NCBI GenBank assembly: GCA_017449065.1
Contig: JAFSKF010000033.1
Coordinates: 1 to 64,000 of the forward strand
Direction: 5' to 3'
DNA: 64,000 nt
DNA from: Bacteroidales bacterium
Lineage (GTDB): Bacteria; Bacteroidota; Bacteroidia; Bacteroidales; UBA3663
Shown piece by piece: positions 15,975 through 25,153 of the stretch. The notes below the pieces were generated by a model. That model had not been told where the DNA came from. It ran no database searches and was given only the letters and a program-made list of their open reading frames with translations. A program made the position numbers and the translations under genes. The first letter of the stretch is position 1; each line of letters starts with the position of its first letter.

Positions 15975-17237
15975 TTATGTGAACGGCAACCAACCGTCAC
16001 AAATATAATTCAAATTCTTTTCTTTGCGTTGACCTATCACCACAGCCGGAACTCCTCCGACGATGGCATAATCGGGAACGTCTTTCGTAACCACGGCACC
16101 CGCAGCAACCACAGCACCCTTTCCGATGTGTACACCCTGCAAGACGGTGCACCCGACTCCCAAGAAAGCATAATCGTCGATGACAATCGGCTTGAACTTG
16201 CCCATAAAAACGGGACTTTCTATGTCGTGACTGCCAGTGATGAGCGATACACGATGTGATATGGAAACTCTATTGCCGATGCGTATCTCTCCACGTGCAT
16301 CGAGGATGCAGTCTCTGTTGATGTGACTGTGAGTGCCAATCACCAAATGATGAGGCTGCAACAAATAGTTCTTCTTCATGATGAAAGATCCCTCACCTAT
16401 CGTCAGCCCGACATGTTTCAGATAGAATCGTCTCAATTTCCAGAACGACACATGGGTAATCACACTGTTCACCATGTAATCGCGGACAAATGCGCTTAGA
16501 TAGAGATTCAATCCGCTTTGCTTGCGCCAAGTCCGCAAAGCTACCCGCAGGAAGTGCAGCATCTTCTTCAAAGAAAAACGCCCTTGCGAAGTAATCTTGT
16601 AGTTCAGCCACAGATTCTGATAAGGACGATTCGACGTTCCCTCTAACTGATAGATCTCAACATCCGTATCGACCCGCTGGAAACGGTAACCTTCTTTATA
16701 AAGGGTGAAAAGCATCTGCCAATCCAAGGCATAATGCAGATCCTTTTTGCGAGAAAGGTCGAAAAGATGGGTCTTCTGAACAACTGCACGAACCAAAGCC
16801 GAACCGTGACGGAAAGTCGGTCCGTACTCCAAGAACCGGGGATCCCGAGCCGGGACTTTCCGATAATAGCGACCATTATCCTCAAGACTATTACCATATA
16901 AAACGGCGGTACCTTCTTCCCGTGGCGCATTTATCAGACTACTGAGCGAATCGGGAGAAACAAAAAGATCGCCGGCATTCAAGATGCCAATCCAATCGCC
17001 CTGACAATGGGCAATTCCTTTGTTCATGGCTTCGAAGATGCCGCCATCTGGTTCGGAGCACCAATAAGCCAAAGAACCGGCATATCGCCGGATCACATCA
17101 ACCGTCCCATCCGTGCTTGCGCCATCGATGACCACCAGTTCCTTGTCCTGATAAGTCTGCGACAAGAAACTCTGGATGGTAGCTTCGATGTGAGTGACAT
17201 CGTTTCGCACCACTGTGATGATACTGATTTTCTCCAT
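15975..17237 (-). CDS. Fusion of GT2 glycosyltransferase and hexapeptide acetyltransferase
   Basis: 420 residues from the ATG at 17237 (MEKISIITVV); the longer frame starts at a TTG. Residues 1 to about 240 are a GT2 domain (SIITVVRNDVTHIEATIQS, ELVVIDGASTDGT, EPDGGIFEAMNKGI, NAGD metal site), most like WcaA/colanic-acid-type transferases. From about 270 a left-handed beta-helix acetyltransferase of the Maa/WcaF type follows, with IGNRVSISHRVSLITGSHD, FLGVGCTVLQGVHIGKGAVV and the VVTKDVPDYAIVGGVPA ending. In most exopolysaccharide clusters these are separate proteins. The fusion suggests that the sugar being added or its acceptor is O-acetylated in the same step. Both halves look complete. 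Confidence 0.88.
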   Translation of the reverse strand: MEKISIITVVRNDVTHIEATIQSFLSQTYQDKELVVIDGASTDGTVDVIRRYAGSLAYWCSEPDGGIFEAMNKGIAHCQGDWIGILNAGDLFVSPDSLSSLINAPREEGTAVLYGNSLEDNGRYYRKVPARDPRFLEYGPTFRHGSALVRAVVQKTHLFDLSRKKDLHYALDWQMLFTLYKEGYRFQRVDTDVEIYQLEGTSNRPYQNLWLNYKITSQGRFSLKKMLHFLRVALRTWRKQSGLNLYLSAFVRDYMVNSVITHVSFWKLRRFYLKHVGLTIGEGSFIMKKNYLLQPHHLVIGTHSHINRDCILDARGEIRIGNRVSISHRVSLITGSHDIESPVFMGKFKPIVIDDYAFLGVGCTVLQGVHIGKGAVVAAGAVVTKDVPDYAIVGGVPAVVIGQRKEKNLNYICDGWLPFT

Positions 17238-17255
17238 GTCTGCTGCAACCAAAAA

Positions 17256-18611
17256 TTATTTGTACCAAATACCTTTCGCCCGACGCCGAAGGATGAGATG
17301 ACACTGATAGAGATGCACGGCACTCATCAACGCATAACTGCCTGCCAGACAAAGTATCATTCCCTCCAACGTCAGGGAATGACCCATCAGGCACACCACT
17401 CCTACATAAAGAATGGTTGTTACCACCGAAGAAATAATCTGAACCCGAATAACGTTCAAACCATTGATCAGATAGGTGGCACAGTTATTCAAATTGAAGA
17501 GCAATACATATAATAGTGTACATACGGACACACTCAAAGGAATCTGAACCTTGTCGCCTATCCACAATTGGAAGAAAGGTCCGGAACCAAGCAGCATCAC
17601 AACACCCACCACGACGAAAAGCCCCCATACCTTCAGGGAACGATAGAAGGTTCGTTCTATCCAAAACCAATCCCCTTTTACGGAAGCGTCAGTGTATCCG
17701 TTCCATAAGGGTGAAATAAAAATGGTATATCCGACAATAAGGAGATTAAAGATCTTGAAAGAAAGATTATAGACGGTAACCGCTTCGGGTCCGCAGAAAT
17801 GCGAAATAAACACGTTGGAGCTTCCGAATATCACCAGACAACTGGTAATCTGGATGCCAAAGAAACCCAAACCTTTACCGATAACTTGCCTACGCAGAGT
17901 CAAATCCACCTTACTTCGGGAAGGAAGCATATCGGGATAACGATGAAACGTAGGAATTGCGCTGAGAGCAAAAACAATGACCGGAGCTGCCGTAAGACTC
18001 GCCACCAGATAAAAAAGACTTCCCTGCGTGGTATAGGTGAGGATAATGATGGCTATAAAGCCCAACAAATGACCTAACAGGTTCAATACTTCCGTGACTG
18101 CATAACGTTGCATAGCGGCGTAAACATAACCGATGTTTTTTAAGACAAACAACAGTAATGTAAACGTCAGTGCAACCAGCATCACTTTCTTCAGATAGGA
18201 TTCCGGCAAGATATAGGTATTCAAGAGCTGCGAAAGGTTCACAAAAGGCAGCAATAGTACAGCAACCAGATAAGCAGCGCCGAAAATCATCGACAGCAAA
18301 AGCATCGTGGTGGTGAAATACCTGCCGGCTTTGGGCATATCTCCTTCAGAAACCGACACCGCCATATAGTTGCGCATTCCATTGCCCAAACCGACATCCA
18401 AGAAAGCGAACCAATATAGGATCGTAGAAATCGTCATCCAGATACCGAACTCCGCTTTCGAAACATAATCAAGCGTCAAAGGCACCATCAAAAGGGATAT
18501 GGCCAAGCCTGCAACCTTCATAATGGCTGAAACCAATATGTTGGTACGCATCTGGAAAGTACGTCCACTTCCCCCCAGCAGTTTAATTATGTATTGCGTA
18601 ATATTTGCCAT
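17256..18611 (-). CDS. Wzx-like lipid-linked oligosaccharide flippase (MOP superfamily)
   Basis: 451 residues from the ATG at 18611 (MANITQYIIKLLGGSG). About 12-14 hydrophobic helices and the MOP-type N-terminus (RTNILVSAIMKVAGLAISLLM, then TLDYVSKAEFGIWMTISTIL) identify a polysaccharide flippase. It should move the undecaprenyl-PP-linked repeat unit across the inner membrane to EpsG. It lies four bases downstream of the Wza-like gene. Confidence 0.9.
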   Translation of the reverse strand: MANITQYIIKLLGGSGRTFQMRTNILVSAIMKVAGLAISLLMVPLTLDYVSKAEFGIWMTISTILYWFAFLDVGLGNGMRNYMAVSVSEGDMPKAGRYFTTTMLLLSMIFGAAYLVAVLLLPFVNLSQLLNTYILPESYLKKVMLVALTFTLLLFVLKNIGYVYAAMQRYAVTEVLNLLGHLLGFIAIIILTYTTQGSLFYLVASLTAAPVIVFALSAIPTFHRYPDMLPSRSKVDLTLRRQVIGKGLGFFGIQITSCLVIFGSSNVFISHFCGPEAVTVYNLSFKIFNLLIVGYTIFISPLWNGYTDASVKGDWFWIERTFYRSLKVWGLFVVVGVVMLLGSGPFFQLWIGDKVQIPLSVSVCTLLYVLLFNLNNCATYLINGLNVIRVQIISSVVTTILYVGVVCLMGHSLTLEGMILCLAGSYALMSAVHLYQCHLILRRRAKGIWYK

Positions 18612-18615
18612 ACAT

Positions 18616-21021
18616 TTATTTGAGCACGGAAATAATAACAGCAGCAGTTGTTGCGACTGCACTGGCTACAGCCACAAAGATACTGGTCTTTTGTGTTGCA
18701 TTCATTTCTGTTGTACGCTCGCGCAAAACCACTTCAGATCCGGCCTTGACACGAGTACGACGTTTGGCCGACCATGCCATTCCGTTTTGATCTATGACAT
18801 AGCTACGTTTGATATTTCCATGAGAAGCCGGTAAGCCGCCTCGACGCAAATAGTAACCCACCCGTTTGCCTTCCATATAGGGCACATGAATGGAATAAGC
18901 CACAGAACCGGAAACTTTCACCACATTCTCTTCTTCTTCTACGATGATCCGGTCTCCATCCCGCAGCAAAAGATCGTATTTGCTGCCCGGTTTTTTCAAG
19001 GCCTTTCTGATATCAACTGCTACCTTGTAAAAATCCTCGCGAGTATCGCGCTCAATAAGTAAGGAATCTGAAATCGGAAGTGTGGTAACACCTTGCATCT
19101 GAGAAGATCGGATAATAGCATTGTATGTTGAGCCATAGCGATCAATATCGAGTTTGTTCTGACGAAGACGTAATTCCTCTTCATTCATCAGACGAAGCAC
19201 ATAAACGCCATTGGCAGCCGCCTTTTCTGTCAAACCTCCTGCCAAAGCTATGATGTCGGAAATGCGTTGTGTCTGCATATTGAGCGTATATGGCCCTTCA
19301 TAATTCACTTCTCCTTCGATGCTAACCGTTCCGCCCACCTGCTCTTTGCTCTTACTGCGAACATAAACCTGATCGTAGGGTTTCAAAATCAGCGCATCGT
19401 CCAAAGCAAGGGTCTGTGACGAGCCATCACGATGTGCCACCGTTATGCTCAAATCATTTCCCATCGCCTTATCGGTCAAGCCGCCTGCTTGCAATACGAA
19501 ATCGGAAACCGTGGTGTTATGCGAAAATGGATATACACCAGGTTCCATCACATCGCCGTAAAGCGTCAGCGTCTGACTCTCGTGAGCCGACTGCATACTG
19601 GGGACAATCAGCACATCCTCATTCTGCAATTCAATATCGGAAACTTTTCCATCCAAAATGCCTTGCAAATCTACGGGGATGGTCTCAAGCATACGGTCTT
19701 TACGCATACGTTGCAATAGTGCACGTTCCGTATAAGCATCCTCTGTTACTCCATCGGCAAATGCAAGCAAAGAGGCAACGGAATGAGTTTCAGCAGACAA
19801 CTGGTACATGCCTTCGTGGAAGACAGCACCTCGCAATTCTACCATATTCTTGTAACGAGGCAGGATGGAATCGACACTAAGGGAGTCGCCATCGGCTATC
19901 ATGACAAGATCTTTATTACTGTCGTTGATGTTCAGCACCAGATAATCACCTCCTGCCTTTCGGAAAACACGCACGGTCTTGGTATAGGCATCGGAGGCAA
20001 AACCTCCTGCATACTCCAATGCTTTGGCGAACGATTCTGTCGGCTTCATTTCGTAGTACATCGGACGTTTCACTTTTCCTGCCATATTGACCAAAGCCTC
20101 GTAGGTACCAACTACAATCACGTCATTATCTTCCAAACGGATATCTCCGGAAAGCTGACCGTTCAGAATGTAATCGTACATATCGGCGGTGGTTACCAAC
20201 TGGTTGTTCCGGTATAACCTGATATTTCGCAAAGAACCGATCTCGCTGACACCTCCGGCACTATAAAGAGCATGAAAAACGGAAGCAAAAGCCGAGAGTG
20301 TATAAGTGCCCGGCACTTGCACCTCTCCCATCACATTCACCTGGATAGTTCTGGTCTGTCCGACAGTCAATGAGATTTTCGAATCGGCATAAACGCTACC
20401 TAATTTGCTTCTCAATCGCTTGGTTGCCTGCTCTACACTAAGTCCTCCCAACTGAACCGGACCGACATTCTCGACCGTAATCTTCCCATCTGGAGAAATC
20501 GTTCCATCGATGGTCATTTGGCTGGCACCATATACGTCGATAAACACCTGATCGCCGGCTCCAAGGATGTAGTTGCTTGGCGTAGCGATGTTCATGTTGG
20601 GTTCGAAGGTGATGTTTTCGTTCTTGAAAATATCTCGTCCGAAGACCTTAATCGTCTCCTCTTCTTCTTTGACATTCTTGATATACAATGAATCGGAAGC
20701 CGGCTGCATCAGATCCTGCTGATTCAACGAAGCCTCTTTACTATTCGCAATATTGGATGTGCGCCTACGGGAACCTGTTGCAGAAAGTTCGGCATCAGAT
20801 CCTCCATTGGCATTCACCTTACTCCATTTTTGCTTCAACGACTGAATCTGCTGAGGAGTAACTCCGTGCTTGATGAGATACTGGATCATTTCTTGCTGGG
20901 AAGTTCCTTTTGCCTGTTGTTCTGCCACATATTTCATTACCTGCTGATCGGTCATATTGGCCGATGCCACCAATGACACCGACAAAACAGCACAGAGCAT
21001 GAGCGCTTTCTTCAAATTCAT
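18616..21021 (-). CDS. Wza-like polysaccharide export protein with multiple SLBB domains
   Basis: 801 residues from the ATG at 21021. The signal peptide (MNLKKALMLCAVLSVSLVASA) lacks a lipobox, unlike E. coli Wza. Residues about 25-70 are helical (QQVMKYVAEQQAKGTSQQ). The Poly_export domain begins near 150 (NYILGAGDQVFIDVYG) and is followed by at least five SLBB-type repeats (for example VQVNVMGEVQVPGTYTLSAF, VNMAGKVKRPMYYEM and VEEEENVVKVSGSVAYSIHV). A C-terminal hydrophobic helix (TSIFVAVASAVATTAAVIIS) may cross a membrane. It is the first gene of the exopolysaccharide operon and should form the outer-membrane or trans-envelope exit channel. The length, double that of Wza, is common in Bacteroidota. 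Confidence 0.92.
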   Translation of the reverse strand: MNLKKALMLCAVLSVSLVASANMTDQQVMKYVAEQQAKGTSQQEMIQYLIKHGVTPQQIQSLKQKWSKVNANGGSDAELSATGSRRRTSNIANSKEASLNQQDLMQPASDSLYIKNVKEEEETIKVFGRDIFKNENITFEPNMNIATPSNYILGAGDQVFIDVYGASQMTIDGTISPDGKITVENVGPVQLGGLSVEQATKRLRSKLGSVYADSKISLTVGQTRTIQVNVMGEVQVPGTYTLSAFASVFHALYSAGGVSEIGSLRNIRLYRNNQLVTTADMYDYILNGQLSGDIRLEDNDVIVVGTYEALVNMAGKVKRPMYYEMKPTESFAKALEYAGGFASDAYTKTVRVFRKAGGDYLVLNINDSNKDLVMIADGDSLSVDSILPRYKNMVELRGAVFHEGMYQLSAETHSVASLLAFADGVTEDAYTERALLQRMRKDRMLETIPVDLQGILDGKVSDIELQNEDVLIVPSMQSAHESQTLTLYGDVMEPGVYPFSHNTTVSDFVLQAGGLTDKAMGNDLSITVAHRDGSSQTLALDDALILKPYDQVYVRSKSKEQVGGTVSIEGEVNYEGPYTLNMQTQRISDIIALAGGLTEKAAANGVYVLRLMNEEELRLRQNKLDIDRYGSTYNAIIRSSQMQGVTTLPISDSLLIERDTREDFYKVAVDIRKALKKPGSKYDLLLRDGDRIIVEEEENVVKVSGSVAYSIHVPYMEGKRVGYYLRRGGLPASHGNIKRSYVIDQNGMAWSAKRRTRVKAGSEVVLRERTTEMNATQKTSIFVAVASAVATTAAVIISVLK

Positions 21022-21060
21022 ATATTTCAGTTTTTTAATTAGCGATTGTTGAAACTCGGT

Positions 21061-21094
21061 AACAATATAACGCACGCGCGAAGAAAATATTGTT
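21061..21094. promoter_or_regulatory. AACAATAT-N18-ATATTGTT dyad upstream of the exopolysaccharide operon
   Basis: Exact 8-bp inverted repeat (21061-21068 and 21087-21094) in the 111-base gap between the polyketide ligase stop and the Wza-like gene. The spacer is GC-rich (ACGCACGCGCG). A minus-strand TATATTGT near 21066-21073 matches the -7 consensus at all but one position. Candidate operator; no family can be named. Confidence 0.4.
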
Positions 21095-21132
21095 CTCAGC
21101 TGATATTTTTGTAACTGGAATGCCAATTTTTC

Positions 21133-22455
21133 TTAGGACACATAAGCCTTGCGGTTTAATTTGCCGTTGTAGGTCCGTTCTATGTGATCGACTTGTTCGT
21201 ATTGAACAGGAACTTTATAGCTTTCCAGTTTCTGCTTCAAATAAAGGGCAAGGGTTTTCTTGTTCAAAGTATATCCTTCTGCCATTACCACCAAAAGTTT
21301 GGGCACAAAACCCATCAGCGGATGTCGGACAGGAATACAGATACAATCGGCAACACCCTCGACAGCCAGCACCAGTTCTTCGACCTCGGCAGGAGCGACT
21401 TTGAGCCCGCCGACATTGATGATGTCGTTGGTACGACCAATCAGATACAAACGTCCTTGGTCATCCCAACGTCCCATGTCGGACGTGATGATTTCTGCAG
21501 GTCCGTCGGCCGATAAGTTTTCGTCTCCGAGGTAGCCCATCATTTGAGCCTCCCCATGACAAACCACTACCCCATCGCGAAGTTCAACGTGCGCCAGTTT
21601 CATGGGTCTTCCGACACAAGACGGGAACTGATTTCCGTCATTGAAATTGTAAGTGCAAACAACACCCGTTTCGCTCGATGCATAGGTATTGAAGAGCCGG
21701 CTGTCAGGCAACAGACGGCTTAGTTCCTGCATATCGCTCTGTGCGATGGGCGCTGCTCCGGTTTCGAAAAACTCAATGATATCACAGTATGTATGCAAGC
21801 GTTCACCGGAAAACTGCATCAGCATCCGAATGCTGGCAGGCACCAGGAATGTGGCGGCTCTGCCTTTTCCCCGAATAAAATCGAGCGCTTTGAAGAAGTC
21901 TTCCAGATTCTTCATGCTTTCCATCAAGTAGAGCGAAGCGCCTTCTCGGACAATCGGAAGCACCTTCGAGTGGTTTCCGAAATGGTTGATGGGGCCATTG
22001 AGGATAAAAATAATATCGCGGTGAAAGCCCATCGCTTCGGCCAGATTCACAGCATCTGCCACCAACGAACGATCGGACAACACTACGCCTTTGGATGCAC
22101 CAGTGGTTCCTGTGGTAAACAAGATATCGGACGCACCTTCGGGCAAGCAGACCTCTTTCACCTGTGCTTCGACCGATGCCATCTTGTTGGCTGGCAAATC
22201 GTGCTCTAAAGGTGCGATGACGATTCCCAAATACTGACAGGCAAAATACAACACCAAATAGTCTGACGTCTGCGAGGCACGCACACAAAGCACCTGTCCC
22301 CGTGTCCACCCATGGTCCTTGAGTTCTCCTGCTTTTTGCAACACCGACTTCCAAAAATCGGAATATGTGATCTGCTCCCTTCCTGCCTGTTGATAAATAA
22401 ACACCTTATCCGGCAAGTTCTGGGCATGCTGCTGCAAATAATCAACGATTCTCAC
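21133..22455 (-). CDS. Adenylate-forming acyl/aryl ligase (ApeH-like)
   Basis: 440 residues from a GTG at 22455, which overlaps the ACP stop by 14 bases; the longer frame runs back through the ACP gene. The phosphate loop FTTGTTGASKGVVLS (residues 113-127), the hinge-region IGRTNDIINVGGLKVAP and the C-terminal NGKLNRK with the catalytic lysine identify an ANL-superfamily enzyme. It is about 60-100 residues shorter than typical CoA ligases. Aryl-polyene synthases use such a ligase to adenylate an aromatic acid and load it onto the dedicated ACP. The directly upstream ACP (22442-22678) is the obvious partner. Starter specificity cannot be read from sequence. It is the last gene of the operon. 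Confidence 0.85.
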   Translation of the reverse strand: MRIVDYLQQHAQNLPDKVFIYQQAGREQITYSDFWKSVLQKAGELKDHGWTRGQVLCVRASQTSDYLVLYFACQYLGIVIAPLEHDLPANKMASVEAQVKEVCLPEGASDILFTTGTTGASKGVVLSDRSLVADAVNLAEAMGFHRDIIFILNGPINHFGNHSKVLPIVREGASLYLMESMKNLEDFFKALDFIRGKGRAATFLVPASIRMLMQFSGERLHTYCDIIEFFETGAAPIAQSDMQELSRLLPDSRLFNTYASSETGVVCTYNFNDGNQFPSCVGRPMKLAHVELRDGVVVCHGEAQMMGYLGDENLSADGPAEIITSDMGRWDDQGRLYLIGRTNDIINVGGLKVAPAEVEELVLAVEGVADCICIPVRHPLMGFVPKLLVVMAEGYTLNKKTLALYLKQKLESYKVPVQYEQVDHIERTYNGKLNRKAYVS

Positions 22456-22678
22456 CTTTCGCTGCCAATTTCTTTTCAACCAAACATACCAAAGCATCCA
22501 GATTCTGCAGATTCTTCGGGGTAGCATCGCGGGTATCAAGTTCAATATCGAACTCCTCTGACAAAGTCATCAGAATGGTAGTTACACCCAATGAATCAAG
22601 ATCATCATATAGACGATCAGAATCCAGATCGACCAACGGCAGCTGGTCTTCCAGTAATTTATAAATTTTCTGCTTCAT
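22442..22678 (-). CDS. Acyl carrier protein (starter-loading candidate)
   Basis: 78 residues from the ATG at 22678 (MKQKIYKLLED); the frame is open 26 codons further but would overlap the exporter gene. The phosphopantetheine site is Ser29 in DDLDSLGVTTI, placed as in type II ACPs. The stop overlaps the ligase start, which favours stoichiometric co-translation and a ligase-ACP pair for aryl starter loading. It differs clearly from the second ACP at 31580-31831, in which the motif is LGLDSIDALEL. Confidence 0.9.
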   Translation of the reverse strand: MKQKIYKLLEDQLPLVDLDSDRLYDDLDSLGVTTILMTLSEEFDIELDTRDATPKNLQNLDALVCLVEKKLAAKGENR

Positions 22679-22680
22679 AT

Positions 22681-25128
22681 TTATTTGTTTAAATAGTTTC
22701 TGAGCGGTTTGTCGATTTTTATGAGCCAATGGAACAACATGGGAGGAATCAGCCAAGCCATCAGGACGACGACACTCATACCGACGATGGTAACTTCTGC
22801 TAAAGAATGCATGGCAGGATGCTTGGCAAAAATGAGCGAACCGATGCCCACCAGCATAATGGCGGCCGACAAGAGAATGCTACGCTGATAACTTATCAGC
22901 ACCCGATGTCCGCTTCCTTGCTTATAATCCTTCAAAAGTCCTTCGGTGATAAAAATCGTATAGTCATCACCTTGACCGAAAATAAAAGTCGCCAAAATAA
23001 TGTTCACGATATTAAATTGAACACCGAAAATCTGCATCAGCCCCAGAATCCAAATCCATCCGACTGCCATCGGTGTGAATGCCAACAAAGCCAGTTCAAT
23101 GCGTCCGAACGAGATCCAGAGGAAAAGGAATACAATGAAGGCACAGGCGAAGCCGATATAATTGAAATTATCGGTCAACGCATTGGCAATCCGGCTATTG
23201 GTTGAATGCAAATCGAAGGCTCTGCCCTGTTGCAAACGGGCGTTCAAGGTTTCTTCGACCTTCGAAGCAGCTTCCGGATCGGAAACGGTCAGTCGCGCCA
23301 CCATAGCATCCGAACTTGCATAGCCCGTGAGTATCGTCGAAGTCAGCGGATAAAAATCGGTATAGGAAAGAAGCGGATGATCTTCTTCAATCAACAACTG
23401 GAATGGTTCGAAAGCTTCTTCGCTGAAGCCTTGGTTTCTGGATTCAGACAAGAGAGAAAAATAGTCATGCGAACGCCAAAAATCCTTCCAGCATTGCAGA
23501 CGATATTCCTGTTTCGAGCAAGAAGGCAAGAGCAAAGCGGGGTTCACCTGATTTATCAGCAGTTTCTCAGACGATAAACTGTCAAGAACCGGTTGCAATG
23601 ATTCCAATTCTTCGGATGAGGCTGCTACATAAACGACGGTTCCGGAAGTTTGTCCTTGCAGGGCAGCAAGCTGATTCATATCGGAACGCTGCTCTTCTGT
23701 CATATAATTCAAATGCGACACATCACTATCGAACGTGGTGTGCAAGCTCAACCAGCCGAATCCCGCCGTAATCAACAAGAGCGCCAGCATCGTAACTGGA
23801 TGTGTCACCAACCGATCGACAAAGGCATTGGATTTTCCGGATTCCTCCTGTTTCTCGGTCACCTTGACAGAAGTGCCGGATGTACAATGAGGCATCACCA
23901 ACAACACAAACAAGATGGTGCCGACCAACATGAATGCGCTGAAGAGCCCCAGCTGACGAATGGCAACCGCTTCTAACGGAACCAATGTCAGGAATGCGGC
24001 AACGGTGGTGATATTACCGATCAGCAAAGGCTGAACCAAATCGGACAATACCCGCCTGCCACGCTGTTCTGTCGGCAAACCAAGTTCCGTCCGGGAAATA
24101 TGCTGGCTATGACAGATAAAATGCAGAGGATAATTAACCGCAATACCGATAATAACCGATGAAATGCCGATAACAATCAGAGAGAGCTGATTGCCCCAAA
24201 GAGAAAGACCGGCTAAAGCGATCAGGAACCCGAACCCCGTTGACAGCATAATATGCCACAAAGAACGCAGACTTCGGAAAGAACCCAATAACAGGAGGAG
24301 AATCAAAACGACAGAAATCGTCAAAGCCAGAATGGTATCGTGCTGAATCTGTCTGGCGTTGCTTACCGCAATAACAGGAGCTCCAATCAGATGCACATCC
24401 ACATCCGCTCCGACTTCTTCTCCAATCTGTTCGAGCAATTCGACCAAACGTCCGTTCTGATTCGTCTCGCTACTGCCGAACGGACTCTCGACCGTCACCA
24501 GACAACTCTTTCCGTCGGACGTAAGGATATAGCCGTCTTCCTGTCTATAGTTCATTTCCGGCTGGTAATCGCGCAACAGTTCCCCTATCCGATTCCCCAT
24601 TCCCATAGGATCAAGCTGTAAGACAGGCATCAGGAAACTGCCAGTCATACTTCCCAATTGCGTACGAATCCAATCGAAACGCTGGCGAACGTATGCGCTG
24701 TCTTTCAGTAAGGAATCCATCCGCTGATAATCGGATTCATCCAACAAATAGGGCAAGCGACCGTAAACAAACTCTGTCACCTCCTGAATTCTGGTGTAAT
24801 CGACCTGCGGCTCATATTCGGCAATCCAACCAATGGTATCCTTTTGGGCAAGAATTTCTCCGTAGCGTTCAACCGCCGAAATGATGGAATCTTTTCCATT
24901 TTCCGATTTGAACTGAATGACAATCTTATTGGCAGACGCCACTTCCTGATAAATCTTCATCGACTGCCGATAATGTTCATCTACAGGAAGAAAATCAGTA
25001 ATCTCTTCCTTAAACTGCAAACGGGAAGCCAGCAACAAGCATCCGCCTATCAGCAAAGTCAGCAAGACTCCACTCCATCGGCGATGCTGTTGCACCCAAA
25101 CAAATATGTGAAGGAAGAGATGTTCCAT
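22681..25128 (-). CDS. MMPL/RND-superfamily exporter
   Basis: 815 residues. Two similar halves each have one N-terminal membrane helix, a large periplasmic loop and a bundle of five helices. The first bundle is near 262-420 (ILALTISVVLILLLLLGSF, IIGIAVNYPLHFICH) and the second near 670-800 (GFACAFIVFLFLWISFG, FIFGQGDDYTIFITEGLL). The GxxxDY-type segments in the fourth helix of each bundle carry the charged residues expected for proton coupling. Exporters of this family accompany aryl-polyene and flexirubin-type clusters and are thought to move the lipid-linked pigment toward the outer membrane. Two bases separate it from the ACP gene. Confidence 0.88.
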   Translation of the reverse strand: MEHLFLHIFVWVQQHRRWSGVLLTLLIGGCLLLASRLQFKEEITDFLPVDEHYRQSMKIYQEVASANKIVIQFKSENGKDSIISAVERYGEILAQKDTIGWIAEYEPQVDYTRIQEVTEFVYGRLPYLLDESDYQRMDSLLKDSAYVRQRFDWIRTQLGSMTGSFLMPVLQLDPMGMGNRIGELLRDYQPEMNYRQEDGYILTSDGKSCLVTVESPFGSSETNQNGRLVELLEQIGEEVGADVDVHLIGAPVIAVSNARQIQHDTILALTISVVLILLLLLGSFRSLRSLWHIMLSTGFGFLIALAGLSLWGNQLSLIVIGISSVIIGIAVNYPLHFICHSQHISRTELGLPTEQRGRRVLSDLVQPLLIGNITTVAAFLTLVPLEAVAIRQLGLFSAFMLVGTILFVLLVMPHCTSGTSVKVTEKQEESGKSNAFVDRLVTHPVTMLALLLITAGFGWLSLHTTFDSDVSHLNYMTEEQRSDMNQLAALQGQTSGTVVYVAASSEELESLQPVLDSLSSEKLLINQVNPALLLPSCSKQEYRLQCWKDFWRSHDYFSLLSESRNQGFSEEAFEPFQLLIEEDHPLLSYTDFYPLTSTILTGYASSDAMVARLTVSDPEAASKVEETLNARLQQGRAFDLHSTNSRIANALTDNFNYIGFACAFIVFLFLWISFGRIELALLAFTPMAVGWIWILGLMQIFGVQFNIVNIILATFIFGQGDDYTIFITEGLLKDYKQGSGHRVLISYQRSILLSAAIMLVGIGSLIFAKHPAMHSLAEVTIVGMSVVVLMAWLIPPMLFHWLIKIDKPLRNYLNK

Positions 25129-25153
25129 AATATATTACATCATTCTTTACCTA

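Noticed and set aside
22456-22545. Ligase start upstream of 22455
   Set aside because: These codons lie inside the ACP gene. The GTG at 22455 is the first start that leaves the ACP intact.
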